From contig NZ_CP124535.1 of NCBI RefSeq assembly GCF_029953595.1, positions 1,582,001 through 1,646,000 of the forward strand: DNA of 64,000 bases, given 5' to 3'. Below the pieces are notes generated by a model, which was not told the DNA's origin, made no database searches, and saw only the letters and a list, made by a program, of their open reading frames with translations. Source of the stretch: Fuscovulum ytuae (lineage in GTDB: Bacteria; Pseudomonadota; Alphaproteobacteria; Rhodobacterales; Rhodobacteraceae). This document shows, in pieces, positions 8,474 through 17,365 of this stretch. How positions within the stretch are numbered: the stretch's first letter is position 1; each line of letters starts with the position of its first letter. The position numbers were made by a program, and so were the translations under genes.

Positions 8474-8621
8474 GGAATGCTCCCCTCTCGCCCACCCCCT
8501 TCGGTGGATCGGGAACGCCGGGCGACAGAAGGGGGAAGGACTCGGCCCGCGCCCGCCAACCCTAGCCAGAAGCCCGCCGCAGGCCAAGCCCTGCCCGCAG
8601 GCAAACCCCTCTCCAAGCCAG

Positions 8622-8643
8622 CTTCATCTTGGCCCAAATACTC
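8622..8643 (+). repeat. Dispersed CTTCATCTTGG / AAATACTC motif
   Basis: CTTCATCTTGGCCC followed by AAATACTC lies between the starts and ends of two minus-strand genes, in the orientation opposite to them. It is one of eight copies in the window. Confidence 0.6.
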
Positions 8644-8681
8644 AAAAAACCAACGCCGCCTACCCGTACCACGCCACAGGT

Positions 8682-9479
8682 CTATCCCCGCAGCAGGGCC
8701 AGCGCCGCCGCATGCACCTCGCGGTTCGCAGCGGCCAAGACGCGCCCCCCGTCAAGGCAAGGGTTGCCCTCCCAATCGGTGACCACGCCGCCCGCGGCCT
8801 CGATCACCGCGATCGGGGCCTGCACATCATAGGCCTGCAAACCCGCCTCGATCACCAGATCGATCATCCCGGCCGCGATCAGCGCATAGCCATAGCAATC
8901 GGTGCCATAGCGCGTCAGCCGCACCTCTGGCACCACGCGCCGAAAGGCCGCGCCCTCCTCCGCTGTGCCAACCTCGGGAAAGGTGGAAAAGAGGATGGCC
9001 TCAGACAGGGGCCTCGCCCCCCGGCAGCGCAACGCGGACCGCCCGGAGGGCCCGTTCACCTCGGCCCGCCCCAACCCGCCTTCGAACCGCTCGCGGATAT
9101 AGGGCTGGTCGATGATCCCATAGATCGGCCCTTCCGCATCGCGCACCGAAATCAGCACCCCCCACGTGGGCGTGCCCGACAGATAGCCGCGCGTGCCGTC
9201 GATCGGGTCCAGCACCCATGTCAGGCCGCTCGTCCCCACCTCGGACCCGAATTCCTCGCCCAAGATGCCATCCTGCGGACGGCGACGCTTCAGGATCGCC
9301 CGCATCCGCTCTTCCGAAAGCCGATCCGCCACCGTCACGGGGTCAAAACGCGCGACCTCCTTGGTATCCGCCGTCAGATCCGCGCGGCGAAAATGCAAAA
9401 GCGTCGCCTCGCGCGCCGCGTCAGCCAGTTCCGCCGCCGTGGCGATAAGTTCCGCCGCTTCCCGTTCCGACACCCGCAT
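8682..9479 (-). CDS. hisN: Histidinol-phosphatase, inositol monophosphatase family
   Basis: A Mg2+-dependent phosphatase of 265 residues with the IMPase motifs GEEFG (near 77) and WVLDPIDGTRGYLSG (near 90) and the later YDVQAPIAVIEAAGG segment. The combination, including GTRGYLSG and the short loop, is that of HisN, which dephosphorylates histidinol phosphate; other IMPase substrates cannot be excluded. The his genes at 40-45 kb lack another phosphatase, which supports the call. Confidence 0.85.
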   Translation of the reverse strand: MRVSEREAAELIATAAELADAAREATLLHFRRADLTADTKEVARFDPVTVADRLSEERMRAILKRRRPQDGILGEEFGSEVGTSGLTWVLDPIDGTRGYLSGTPTWGVLISVRDAEGPIYGIIDQPYIRERFEGGLGRAEVNGPSGRSALRCRGARPLSEAILFSTFPEVGTAEEGAAFRRVVPEVRLTRYGTDCYGYALIAAGMIDLVIEAGLQAYDVQAPIAVIEAAGGVVTDWEGNPCLDGGRVLAAANREVHAAALALLRG

Positions 9480-9592
9480 TCCGCATCCCCTGAAAAAGCA
9501 TATCCCCCCGCGCTATCCGCACGAGGGGACTTTGGTCAAGCATCTGCGGGTCAGGCTTCCGCCACCGGGCGGCCAGCGCCCGGCGTGATGGA

Positions 9593-9955
9593 TCAGGCGG
9601 CGTCGCTCAGAACGCGGGCCAGATCGAACAGACGGCGGCGCTGCGCTTCTGGGATGGCATAATAGGACCGCACCAGTTCCAGCGCTTCCTTATCGGCCAT
9701 GAAGTCGCCCTCGGCGGCCTGCGCGCTTTCCCGGCTGTCATCCAGCCCCTCGAAGAAAAATCCGATCGTCACGCCCAGCGCATCGGCGATGTCCCAAAGC
9801 CGCGAGGCAGAAACGCGGTTCATCCCCGTTTCATATTTCTGGATCTGCTGGAACTTGATGCCGACCTTGTCAGCAAGTTGCTGCTGGGTCATGCCAACCA
9901 TCCAGCGCCGATGGCGGATTCTCTTGCCGACATGGGCGTCCACGGGGTGCTTCAT
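9593..9955 (-). CDS. XRE family helix-turn-helix regulator
   Basis: A 120-residue cytoplasmic regulator. Residues ~10-66 form a Cro/C1 HTH (MTQQQLADKVGIKFQQIQKYE recognition region), followed by an acidic linker and a C-terminal helical segment ending ARVLSDAA. Proteins of this size and end are common in alphaproteobacteria. It is divergent from the quinone oxidoreductase gene, across a 344-bp intergenic region that holds a GTTTTGCAA direct repeat; regulation of itself or that gene is possible. Confidence 0.85.
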   Translation of the reverse strand: MKHPVDAHVGKRIRHRRWMVGMTQQQLADKVGIKFQQIQKYETGMNRVSASRLWDIADALGVTIGFFFEGLDDSRESAQAAEGDFMADKEALELVRSYYAIPEAQRRRLFDLARVLSDAA

Positions 9956-10299
9956 TTGTTACTCCTGACCATCGTCTCATGCACTCTTACAAGCAAATGT
10001 CGTGCCGAAAACTGCCATCACGAAGTTTTCCACAAGATTTCGGCCAGCCAAACGCAAAAACCTGTCGTTTAGGATAGTGTTAGTTATACGAATGGAGAAC
10101 AAGAGCAGGCCCAACCCCGCCACTGAACCGCAGGCTTAACCAAAGATCGCAGACTCGCCTTCAAGAGGTTTTGCAATTTGCGTTTCGTTTTGCAACATTT
10201 TCCTGATCAGATTCGCGTTTCGCGATGAATTTCCCTTTGGATGCTGCTTCACCTTGCGCTATCTCGCCAGCGGACACGTCTAGGCAGAAAGGAAATCGC
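9956..10299. other. 344-bp intergenic region with direct repeat GTTTTGCAA
   Basis: No supported gene. The region is AT-richer than its neighbours and holds the divergent promoters of the XRE regulator and the oxidoreductase. Two copies of GTTTTGCAA start at 10168 and 10187, 19 bp apart (about two helical turns), a spacing suited to a dimeric regulator. AAGGAA upstream of 10300 is the ribosome site for the oxidoreductase. Confidence 0.5.
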
Positions 10300-11271
10300 A
10301 TGCGCGGCTGGCTGATCGAAACTTTGGGCCAACCTGCACGCCTTGCAGACCTGCCAGACCCCATTCCCGGCAAGGGTGAGGCGCTGGTGGATATCCGCGC
10401 CTGCGGGTTGAATTTCGCCGATCTCTTGATGGCCGAAGGGAAGTATCAGGAAAAACCCGCCCTCCCCTTCATTCCGGGCCTGGAACTCGCAGGGACAGTC
10501 CGCGCACTTGGCCCCGGGACCGAAGGCCCGCCTCCCGGCACCCGTGTGGCCGTCTATGCCGGGCAGGGCGGCCTTGCGCAGCGCGGCTGTTTTCCCGTGA
10601 CCAGCCTCTTGCCCCTACCCGACAGCCTTTCCTTCGCCGAGGCGGCAGGGTTCCAGATCGCCTATGGCACCTCGCATCTCGCCCTTGCGCATAAGGCACG
10701 GCTGCAACCGGGGGAAACGCTCCTCGTCCTTGGCGCGGCCGGGGGCGTGGGTCTCACGGCGGTCGAGATCGGGCATCAGATGGGCGCCCGTGTCATCGCC
10801 TGCGCGCGGGGGCCAGAAAAGCTCGCCCTCGCCCGCGCCGCCGGCGCGGATGAGGTGATCGACAGCGACACGCCCGACCTCAAATCCGCCTTGCGCGCTC
10901 TTGGCGGGGTGGATGTCGTCTATGACCCCGTCGGCGGCCCGGCTTTCGACGCCGCCCTCCGCGCCACGAAGCCCGATGGCCGCCTTCTCGCCATCGGCTT
11001 TGCCTCCGGCACCGTGCCGCAGGTGCCCGCCAACCTGCTTCTCGTGAAGAACCTCACCGTCATCGGCTTCTGGTGGGGCGGCTATCTCGCTTTCGCGCCG
11101 CATCTCTTGCGCGACAGCCTTGTCAGCCTGCTCGATTGGCAGGCGGCAGGGCGGATAAAGCCCCATATTTCCAACCTCCTGCCCTTCGAAGACCTGCCCA
11201 AGGGCCTCGACCTTCTGCGCAGCCGTGCCGCCACGGGAAAGGTCGTGATCGACATCCCCGCAACGCCCTAG
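10300..11271 (+). CDS. NADPH:quinone oxidoreductase family protein
   Basis: A zinc-free medium-chain dehydrogenase of 323 residues. It has the GroES-like N-terminal domain (LNFADLLMAEGKY, PGLELAGTV) and a Rossmann domain with LVLGAAGGVGLTAVEIG near residue 145. The family reduces quinones or alpha,beta-unsaturated carbonyls with NADPH. ATG 10300 follows AAAGGAA. Its stop codon overlaps the stop of the convergent LysR gene within the palindrome CTAG (11268-11271). Confidence 0.88.
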   Translation: MRGWLIETLGQPARLADLPDPIPGKGEALVDIRACGLNFADLLMAEGKYQEKPALPFIPGLELAGTVRALGPGTEGPPPGTRVAVYAGQGGLAQRGCFPVTSLLPLPDSLSFAEAAGFQIAYGTSHLALAHKARLQPGETLLVLGAAGGVGLTAVEIGHQMGARVIACARGPEKLALARAAGADEVIDSDTPDLKSALRALGGVDVVYDPVGGPAFDAALRATKPDGRLLAIGFASGTVPQVPANLLLVKNLTVIGFWWGGYLAFAPHLLRDSLVSLLDWQAAGRIKPHISNLLPFEDLPKGLDLLRSRAATGKVVIDIPATP

Positions 11272-12122
11272 CAACAATAGGCGTTGCGTATCTCCTGCCG
11301 CAAAAGTTCCGCCGCCTCCCCGGTCAGGGTGGGCGCCGCATAAAGGCAGATCGTCTGCGCCCCCAGATCAGGCAGCGCGCCCCGCGTCTCGATCGGATAC
11401 AGCCCCTGCGGCATCGCATTGGTCAGGCGCGCCGAAACCGCCAGATCGGCGGCCACTGTCGCTTCGATGGCCTGCTCACTTTCGCCATCGACCGCCATCT
11501 CCCACGGGATGCCCGCAGCATCCAGCGCCGCCACCGCCTTGCGCCGGAAGATGCATGTATCCTTGAACCCGATGCGCAGGGGCCGCTTGTGCCAGACCTG
11601 CCCCTCTTCCGCCCCGACCCAGACCAAGGGGCGCAGGGCCAATTCTTCGCCACCCGGCCCCGCCGCATCCTCGGTCGTCAGGATCAGGTCCAACTCGCCG
11701 CGCTGGAACGCATCTTTCAGAAGCACCGTGAAAGAGGACACCAGATTGACCCGCACGCGCGGAAACTGCGCCGACAGCCGCTTCAGGATACCGGGGATCG
11801 CCGGATAGACGATGTCATGCGGCACCCCCAGCCGGATTTCGCCCTCGAAACTAGAGGATGTCAGCCGCGCCAGCGCCTCATCGTTCAAAGACAGCATCTT
11901 GCGCGCAAAGCCCAATAACTGCTCCCCCTCCGGTGTCAGGGTCAACTTGCGCGCCGCCCGCGCGAACAGCCCAAGGTTCAGCGAATCCTCCAGCCGCTTC
12001 AGCTGCATCGACACCGCCGATTGCGTCAGGTTCAACAACCCCGCCGCCCGCGTCACCCCACCCGCATCCACCACCGCCACAAAAGACCGAAGCGCCACCA
12101 GATCAAGCGTCCGCGCCATCAT
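11268..12122 (-). CDS. LysR family transcriptional regulator
   Basis: A 284-residue regulator with an N-terminal winged HTH (LRSFVAVVDAGGVTRAAGLL, TQSAVSMQLKRLE) and a LysR effector domain. ATG 12122 is followed by a second ATG at 12119; AGGAG lies 5 bp upstream of the first. It is divergent from a DUF1127 gene, a frequent pairing in Rhodobacterales, so that gene is its probable target. Effector unknown. Confidence 0.9.
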   Translation of the reverse strand: MMARTLDLVALRSFVAVVDAGGVTRAAGLLNLTQSAVSMQLKRLEDSLNLGLFARAARKLTLTPEGEQLLGFARKMLSLNDEALARLTSSSFEGEIRLGVPHDIVYPAIPGILKRLSAQFPRVRVNLVSSFTVLLKDAFQRGELDLILTTEDAAGPGGEELALRPLVWVGAEEGQVWHKRPLRIGFKDTCIFRRKAVAALDAAGIPWEMAVDGESEQAIEATVAADLAVSARLTNAMPQGLYPIETRGALPDLGAQTICLYAAPTLTGEAAELLRQEIRNAYCC

Positions 12123-12154
12123 CACATCTCCTGATGCCAACCCCAACAATCATT

Positions 12155-12167
12155 CATTTTTCAAATG
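12155..12167. promoter_or_regulatory. Candidate LysR operator
   Basis: The inverted repeat CATTT-TTC-AAATG, which contains a T-N11-A core typical of LysR sites, lies 33 bp upstream of the lysR start and 75 bp upstream of the divergent DUF1127 gene. Confidence 0.4.
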
Positions 12168-12241
12168 CCACATTCTGCGTCATGTTTCAACCATCCTGAT
12201 TTGAACGGCAAATATCATCATCATTCAGAATGGAACCCGCC

Positions 12242-12451
12242 ATGCTCCGCACCTTGTCGGCCACCCGCCCCCTCCGCCGCCAGCTGCCCTTTTGGAAGCA
12301 GCTGCGCCGCCTCTTTGCCCTGCGCCATCAACGCCGCAGGCTGGCGCGGCTGGACGACCACCTTCTCGCCGACATCGGCCTCACCCCCGATGCCGCGCGG
12401 CGCGAGGCCGAGCGTCCTTTATGGGACGTGCCCGCCCATTGGCGCCACTGA
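12242..12451 (+). CDS. DUF1127 small basic protein
   Basis: A 69-residue Arg-rich protein ending in the DUF1127 core (RRRLARLDDHLLADIGLTPDAARREAE). Some DUF1127 proteins bind RNA; the CcaF1-type paralogue at 26.6 kb is the example known from R. sphaeroides. ATG 12242 is preferred because GGAA lies 6 bp upstream; an in-frame ATG at 12230 lacks a ribosome site. Divergent from a LysR gene. Confidence 0.8.
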   Translation: MLRTLSATRPLRRQLPFWKQLRRLFALRHQRRRLARLDDHLLADIGLTPDAARREAERPLWDVPAHWRH

Positions 12452-12518
12452 TACGGCAAGCCTGCGGAATGCCGTGCAAAAAGCGATACGCGGAATGCAC
12501 CGTTTCCAGCTTTGATGT

Positions 12519-12548
12519 CTTGAAAACGACGGAACGGCTTCCGATATT
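12519..12548 (+). promoter_or_regulatory. Candidate heat-shock sigma (RpoH) promoter of the BI-1 gene
   Basis: CTTGAAA (12519) and CCGATATT (12541) are separated by 15 bp, close to the sigma-32 pattern CTTGAAA-N13-16-CCCCATNT. It lies about 60 bp before the Bax inhibitor-1 gene. Confidence 0.4.
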
Positions 12549-12609
12549 GGCAACATCCGGCCTGTGGGATGCCAACCCGCAGCCGAAGGCTCAACATCGG
12601 AGGCTTCAC

Positions 12610-13344
12610 ATGGCTGAATACCAAACGATCCGTTCGGTCGGCGCAGGCGCCCGGGCCGCGCAGATCGACGCAGGGCTTCGCGCCCACATGAACAAGGTTT
12701 ACGGGCTGATGTCCGTGGGCATGCTGCTGACTGGCGGCGTGTCTTGGGCGGTCGGCACGACGGACCTGCTGAATTTCCTGCGCACGCCGGAAGGCGGCAT
12801 GACGATCCTTGGCTGGGTGGTGATGTTCGCACCGCTCGCGATGGTCTTTGCCTTCGGCGCGGCGATCAACCGCCTGTCGCAGGCAGCGGCGCAGCTGTTC
12901 TTCTACACCTTCGCGGCGGTCATGGGCCTTTCCATCGCCTGGATCTTCAAGGCTTTCACCGGCGTCTCCATCGCGCAGACCTTCCTTGTGACGGCAATCG
13001 CCTTCGCGGGCCTGTCGCTCTGGGGCTATACCACGAAGAAAGACCTGTCGGGGATGGGCACCTTCCTGATGATGGGCCTCATCGGCCTCATCGTCGCTTC
13101 GATCGTGAACCTCTTCCTCGGCTCCGGCGCGGTTGCTTTCGCGATCTCGGTGATCGGTCTGCTGATCTTCGCGGGTCTGACGGCCTATGACACGCAGAAC
13201 ATCAAGAACACCTATATCCAGCATGCCCAGTATGGGGATGAAGAATGGCTCGGCAAATCCGCCATCATGGGCGCGCTCAGCCTCTACATGAACTTCATCA
13301 ACATCTTCATGTTCCTGCTGCAATTCCTCGGCAACCGCGAATAA
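12610..13344 (+). CDS. Bax inhibitor-1 / YccA family membrane protein
   Basis: A 244-residue protein with seven hydrophobic segments; the BI-1 features near TM7 (LTAYDTQNIKNTY and the aspartate-containing segment) are present. The family includes E. coli YccA, a modulator of FtsH, and pH-sensitive Ca2+ leak channels. The upstream RpoH-like promoter would fit a role in membrane protein quality control; that is inference. A strong terminator follows 25 bp after the stop. Confidence 0.92.
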   Translation: MAEYQTIRSVGAGARAAQIDAGLRAHMNKVYGLMSVGMLLTGGVSWAVGTTDLLNFLRTPEGGMTILGWVVMFAPLAMVFAFGAAINRLSQAAAQLFFYTFAAVMGLSIAWIFKAFTGVSIAQTFLVTAIAFAGLSLWGYTTKKDLSGMGTFLMMGLIGLIVASIVNLFLGSGAVAFAISVIGLLIFAGLTAYDTQNIKNTYIQHAQYGDEEWLGKSAIMGALSLYMNFINIFMFLLQFLGNRE

Positions 13345-13369
13345 CGCGGGGGGCCAGCGAAAAAAGGAA

Positions 13370-13398
13370 AAGGGCCGGTCGAACGACCGGCCCTTTTT
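13370..13398. terminator. Bidirectional intrinsic terminator
   Basis: A 12-bp stem AAGGGCCGGTCG / CGACCGGCCCTT with a very short loop is flanked by TTTTT on the plus strand and a run of A (T on the minus strand) on the other side. It ends both the BI-1 gene and the convergent GNAT gene. Confidence 0.92.
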
Positions 13399-13419
13399 CC
13401 ATTCCCGAACTTCAATCCT

Positions 13420-13932
13420 TCAGGGGCTGATCTGCCGCATCATCCGAACCGCCGGAAACACGATCCCCGGCGCCAGCGGCACATCCACCTCATGCAGCAC
13501 CCGGAACCCCAGTGCATCGTAAAACGGGATCGCCGTCCGCGTCGACATGCAATCCAGCCAGCGGATGCCATGGCGCAGCGTGTCGACGATGACCTCGCTC
13601 ATCACCGCGCTGCCCACCCCCTGCCGCAACCGTGACGGATCAACCGCCACATGCCGGATATGCGCCGTCTGCGGGGCCACCTCGCCCGAACTTTGCACCG
13701 CCGCACTCCACCCACCCGCGCCGATCACCTGCCCATCCTCGGCTTCGGCCAGAAAATAGCGCCCCGAGGCCAAAAGCTCTGGCCGCGCGCGGGAAATGAT
13801 CGGCAATGCCGTGACCAGAACCGAAGGCGGATAATCCCCCTTCAACAACCGTGGATAGCTGCGCGACAGCAAGCGATCCACGGCGGCAAGATCCGCGGGT
13901 CGCGCACGGCGAAGGGTAAGTGTGTGATCCAT
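13420..13932 (-). CDS. GNAT family N-acetyltransferase
   Basis: A 170-residue acetyltransferase. The acetyl-CoA binding motif A is seen as LRQGVGSAVM near residue 107, after the beta-strand HIRHVAVDP, with the later FYDALGF motif. Substrate unknown. It is a single gene between terminators at 13370 and 13974. Confidence 0.88.
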   Translation of the reverse strand: MDHTLTLRRARPADLAAVDRLLSRSYPRLLKGDYPPSVLVTALPIISRARPELLASGRYFLAEAEDGQVIGAGGWSAAVQSSGEVAPQTAHIRHVAVDPSRLRQGVGSAVMSEVIVDTLRHGIRWLDCMSTRTAIPFYDALGFRVLHEVDVPLAPGIVFPAVRMMRQISP

Positions 13933-13973
13933 CGCCGGAAGCTAGCGCAACCTTTGCGCGAGGGAAGGGTCAC

Positions 13974-14006
13974 AGGAAAAAGAAAAGGCCGCCCCAAAGG
14001 GCGGCC
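13974..14006 (-). terminator. Intrinsic terminator of rpmG
   Basis: On the minus strand the stem GGGCGGCC / GGCCGCCC with a 4-nt loop is followed by TTTTCTTTTT. It begins 25 bp after the rpmG stop. Confidence 0.9.
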
Positions 14007-14030
14007 CCATTCCGTCAGATAAGCCAGACC

Positions 14031-14198
14031 TTACTTGATCTTGCCTTCCTTATATTCCACATGCTCGCGCTTCACGGGGTCGTATTTCTTCACGACCATC
14101 TTTTCGGTCATGGTCTTGGCATTCTTCTTGGTCACGTAGAAATGCCCGGTCCCCGCCGTCGAGTTCAGACGGATCTTGATCGTCGCCGGTTTCGCCAT
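14031..14198 (-). CDS. rpmG: 50S ribosomal protein L33
   Basis: The 55-residue protein [20 protein letters not shown]... is a textbook bacterial L33 of the cysteine-free type ([19 protein letters not shown] end; no zinc ribbon). It has its own promoter (14258-14285) and terminator. A longer frame upstream on the same strand runs antisense through the aminotransferase gene and is not real. Confidence 0.97.
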   Translation of the reverse strand: MAKPATIKIRLNSTAGTGHFYVTKKNAKTMTEKMVVKKYDPVKREHVEYKEGKIK

Positions 14199-14257
14199 AG
14201 TCGTCTCTCCTAGAACGGGGAAACGCACGCGCCCCCGCGAAATCTCATGAAGCCCGC

Positions 14258-14285
14258 CTTTTACTTGGGCAACCGCCAGAGTCAA
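14258..14285 (-). promoter_or_regulatory. Sigma-70-type promoter of rpmG
   Basis: On the minus strand TTGACT and TAAAAG are separated by 16 bp, about 60 bp before the rpmG start. Confidence 0.65.
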
Positions 14286-14390
14286 CAGCCAAACCACCCG
14301 TCTGATCATCAATTTGCAAAGGGCAGGCCGTGCCCATCCCGGCAGCGCCAAGGGCTTGCGCCCTGCGCGGTTCCGGTATCTCCTTCCCCC

Positions 14391-15587
14391 ATGCCGCACA
14401 GCCCTTCCCCCTTCGCCCGGCGGATGGATCAGGTCCGCCCCTCTGCCATCCGCGACCTCCTCGCGCTGGGGGCCGATCCTGCAATCCTGTCCTTCGGCGG
14501 CGGCTATCCCGATGCAGCGCTTTTCCCCAAGGACCTGCTGCAAGGCGTCTTCCGCGACGCCATCGCCGATCCCACGGGCGACCCGCTGCAATACGCCCCG
14601 TCCGATGGCCTGCCCAAGCTCCGCGCCCAAATCGCCGCACTGATGACCGCCGATGGCACGCCCACCCGCCCCGAAGATGTGCTGATCCTGCAAGGCTCGC
14701 AGCAGGGCCTCGACTTTGCGGCCAAGATGCTGGTCAATCCCGGAGAGACGATCCTCGTCGAAGACCCCACCTTCCTTGGCGCCCTCATCGCCTTCGCGCC
14801 CAGCGAACCGCGCTATGCCGCCATTCCCACGGATGCCGATGGGATGGATATGGACGCGCTCGACGCCACGCTGAAGGCCACGCCAGATGCCCGCCTCCTC
14901 TACACTGTGCCGGATTTTCAGAATCCGACCGGGGCAACCCTCTCGCTGCCCCGCCGTCACAGGCTGATCGACCTTGCCAACCGCCATGGCCTGATCGTGC
15001 TGGAAGACACACCCTATCGCCACATCCGCTTTGCCGGTGACAGCCTGCCCACGCTGAAATCCCTCGATACGGAAGGGCGCGTCATCCATCTTGGCAGCTT
15101 TTCCAAGATCCTTGTCCCCGCCCTGCGCCTTGGCTGGGCCATCGCCGCGCCCCCGCTTCTGGAAAAGCTCTCCCTCCTCAAGGTCGCCGCCGATACCCAA
15201 ACCTCCACCCTCAACATGGCCGCCACCTCGCTTTTTCTGGAACGCCACGACCTCTGGTCGCATGTCGCAACGCTGCGCACCGCCTATGCAAGGAAGAAAG
15301 AGGTGATGCTCTCCGCCATCCGCCAGCATTTCCCGCAAGAGGTGACCGTGACCGATCCGCAAGGCGGCCTTTTCACATGGGCCCGCTTCCCCGATGGCTT
15401 CGACGCCACCGCCTTCCTGCGCGACCACGCCCTGCCCAAGGCGCGGGTGGCCTATGTGCCGGGCGGCGGCTTCTTCGCCACCAAGGCGCGCGAAAACCAC
15501 GCCCGCATCAACTTCTCCGCCCAATCCGAAGACCGCATCCGTCAGGGCATCAAGGCCCTCGGCGACTGCCTGAAGGAAAACATGTGA
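14391..15587 (+). CDS. PLP-dependent aminotransferase, 2-aminoadipate (MocR-less fold type I) family
   Basis: A 398-residue class I/II aminotransferase. Seen are LSFGGGYPD near residue 30, the substrate-cofactor loop [12 protein letters not shown] near 168, and the PLP lysine in [15 protein letters not shown] near 240. This pattern fits LysN/2-aminoadipate-type transaminases, which also act on aromatic or branched-chain substrates. The stop overlaps the next start as TGATG, so it is coupled to the RraA-like gene. Confidence 0.86.
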   Translation: MPHSPSPFARRMDQVRPSAIRDLLALGADPAILSFGGGYPDAALFPKDLLQGVFRDAIADPTGDPLQYAPSDGLPKLRAQIAALMTADGTPTRPEDVLILQGSQQGLDFAAKMLVNPGETILVEDPTFLGALIAFAPSEPRYAAIPTDADGMDMDALDATLKATPDARLLYTVPDFQNPTGATLSLPRRHRLIDLANRHGLIVLEDTPYRHIRFAGDSLPTLKSLDTEGRVIHLGSFSKILVPALRLGWAIAAPPLLEKLSLLKVAADTQTSTLNMAATSLFLERHDLWSHVATLRTAYARKKEVMLSAIRQHFPQEVTVTDPQGGLFTWARFPDGFDATAFLRDHALPKARVAYVPGGGFFATKARENHARINFSAQSEDRIRQGIKALGDCLKENM

Positions 15588-16261
15588 TGCCCGTCACGAT
15601 CCACCGCGATAACCTTCCCCCCGCACCCGATCTTTCCGCTTGGGCCAAGATCCCCGTCGCCATCGCGGTGGACACGGTCCCCGCTGCGCGCCAGATCGAC
15701 CCCGACATCCGCCCCCTGCGGCCTGCGGGACTGCAGCCCCGCCTCATGGGCCGTGCCGTCACAGTGGATTGCCACGCCCCCGATTTCGGCGCGGTCCTCC
15801 ATGCGCTCGATCTTGTGCAGGCAGGAGAGGTGCTGGTCATCGCCGCGCGCGGCCACCGCGATCATGCGATGATCGGCGATATCCTGTCGGGCCATCTGCG
15901 CGCCAAGAGGGCGGCGGGGGTCATCGTCGATGGCGCGATCCGCGATACGGGAACCATCGGCCAATGGGAGGATTTTGCAGCCTTCGCCCGACACATCACC
16001 CCACGTGGGCCGACCGGGGCCGAAGCTGGGGCCGTAAACGGCCCTGTCCCGTTCGGCGGCATCACGATCCATCCGGGCGACCTGATCCTTGGCGATGACG
16101 ATGGCCTCGTCTGCCTGCCGCCTGAGACATGGGAGGCGGGGCTCGCCCCCGCCCTTGCCAAGCTTGCGCTGGAAGATCGCTGGATCGACGCCCTGCGCCA
16201 CGGCACCGCCGCACAGGCCTTCGGCCTGCCCGCCCCCTTCCGCGGCCGCATCACCCCGTAG
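15587..16261 (+). CDS. RraA / HMG aldolase-like family protein
   Basis: A 224-residue protein with the RraA-fold core: GRAVTVDC, the [27 protein letters not shown] block near residue 95-120, and LGDDDGLVC near 170. Members include RNase E inhibitor RraA, 4-hydroxy-4-methyl-2-oxoglutarate aldolases and oxaloacetate decarboxylases. The D-X20-R-D metal/substrate pattern typical of the aldolases is present in the central block, so an enzyme is more likely than an RNase regulator. It is translationally coupled to the aminotransferase, suggesting a shared 2-oxo-acid pathway. Confidence 0.78.
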   Translation: MPVTIHRDNLPPAPDLSAWAKIPVAIAVDTVPAARQIDPDIRPLRPAGLQPRLMGRAVTVDCHAPDFGAVLHALDLVQAGEVLVIAARGHRDHAMIGDILSGHLRAKRAAGVIVDGAIRDTGTIGQWEDFAAFARHITPRGPTGAEAGAVNGPVPFGGITIHPGDLILGDDDGLVCLPPETWEAGLAPALAKLALEDRWIDALRHGTAAQAFGLPAPFRGRITP

Positions 16262-16281
16262 GATGGGCCATCCGGCCCATC
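16262..16281. terminator. Palindromic hairpin between convergent genes
   Basis: GATGGGCC / GGCCCATC with loop ATCC, directly after the RraA-like stop and ending 2 bp before the mraY stop. An identical 20-bp copy follows pyc at 34645. No U-tract; it may stop transcription in both directions or protect 3' ends. Confidence 0.6.
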
Positions 16282-16282
16282 G

Positions 16283-17365
16283 TCACCGGACCTTCAACGT
16301 CGCAAGCCCGATCAGCGCAAGGATCAGCGAGATGATCCAGAACCGGATCACGATCTGCGGCTCGGCCCAGCCCTTCTTTTCGAAATGGTGGTGGATCGGC
16401 GCCATCAGGAAGACGCGTTTTCCCGTCCGCTTGAAATAGGCAACCTGGATGATGACGCTCAGCGCCTCCACCACGAACAGCCCGCCCACGATGGCCAGCA
16501 CGATCTCGTGCTTGGTGCAGACCGCAATCGCCCCCAAGGCCCCGCCCAGGGCCAGCGATCCGGTATCCCCCATGAACACCGCCGCCGGCGGCGCGTTATA
16601 CCACAGGAACCCCATACCGCCGCCAAACAGCGCCGCGCAGAAGATCAAAAGCTCCCCCGTACCGGGCACGAAATGCACGCCCAGATAATCGGTGTAATTG
16701 GCGTTCCCCACCACATAGGCGATCACGCCGAAGGTGCCTGCCGCGATCATCACCGGCATGATGGCCAACCCATCCAGACCATCGGTCAGGTTCACCGCAT
16801 TGGCCGCCCCCACGATGACCACCATCCCGAAGGGAATGAAGAACCACCACAGGTTCAACAGCAGGTCCTTGAAGAAGGGGAAGGCCAGCTGATTGGTCAG
16901 CGGACCGGGATGAAAACTTGACGCCGCATAGGTCGCCAGCGCCGCGATCACCAGCCCCGCGCCGAACCGCACCCGCCCCGGCACGCCCTTGGTGTTCTGC
17001 TTCGTGACCTTGGCATAGTCATCGGCAAAGCCGATCAACCCGAAGGCCAGCGTCACCAGAAGGACGATCCAGACATAGGGGTTATCCAACCGCGCCCAAA
17101 GCAGCGTCGAAACCACCAGCGCCGACAGGATCAAAAGGCCCCCCATCGTCGGCGTCCCCGCCTTGGCGAAATGGCCCGCAGGGCCATCATCGCGAATAGG
17201 CTGGCCTTTCTTCTGTTTCCTGCGCAGCAGGTCGATCAGGGGCCGCCCAAAGACGAAGCCGAAGATCAGCGCCGTCAGGAACGCCCCCCCGGCCCGCACC
17301 GTCTGATAGCGGAACAGGTTGAAGATATCGCCCCCGTCGGAAAAGGCGGTCAGCCAGTAGAACAT
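16283..17365 (-). CDS. mraY: Phospho-N-acetylmuramoyl-pentapeptide-transferase
   Basis: Transfers phospho-MurNAc-pentapeptide to undecaprenyl phosphate, forming lipid I at the inner membrane. The 360-residue protein has about ten hydrophobic segments, the FADDYAK motif near 118, [13 protein letters not shown] near 195, and the C-terminal [12 protein letters not shown]. It is the last dcw gene here; its start overlaps the murF stop (TAATG). A hairpin and convergent genes lie immediately downstream, so murD and ftsW are elsewhere. Confidence 0.97.
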   Translation of the reverse strand: MFYWLTAFSDGGDIFNLFRYQTVRAGGAFLTALIFGFVFGRPLIDLLRRKQKKGQPIRDDGPAGHFAKAGTPTMGGLLILSALVVSTLLWARLDNPYVWIVLLVTLAFGLIGFADDYAKVTKQNTKGVPGRVRFGAGLVIAALATYAASSFHPGPLTNQLAFPFFKDLLLNLWWFFIPFGMVVIVGAANAVNLTDGLDGLAIMPVMIAAGTFGVIAYVVGNANYTDYLGVHFVPGTGELLIFCAALFGGGMGFLWYNAPPAAVFMGDTGSLALGGALGAIAVCTKHEIVLAIVGGLFVVEALSVIIQVAYFKRTGKRVFLMAPIHHHFEKKGWAEPQIVIRFWIISLILALIGLATLKVR

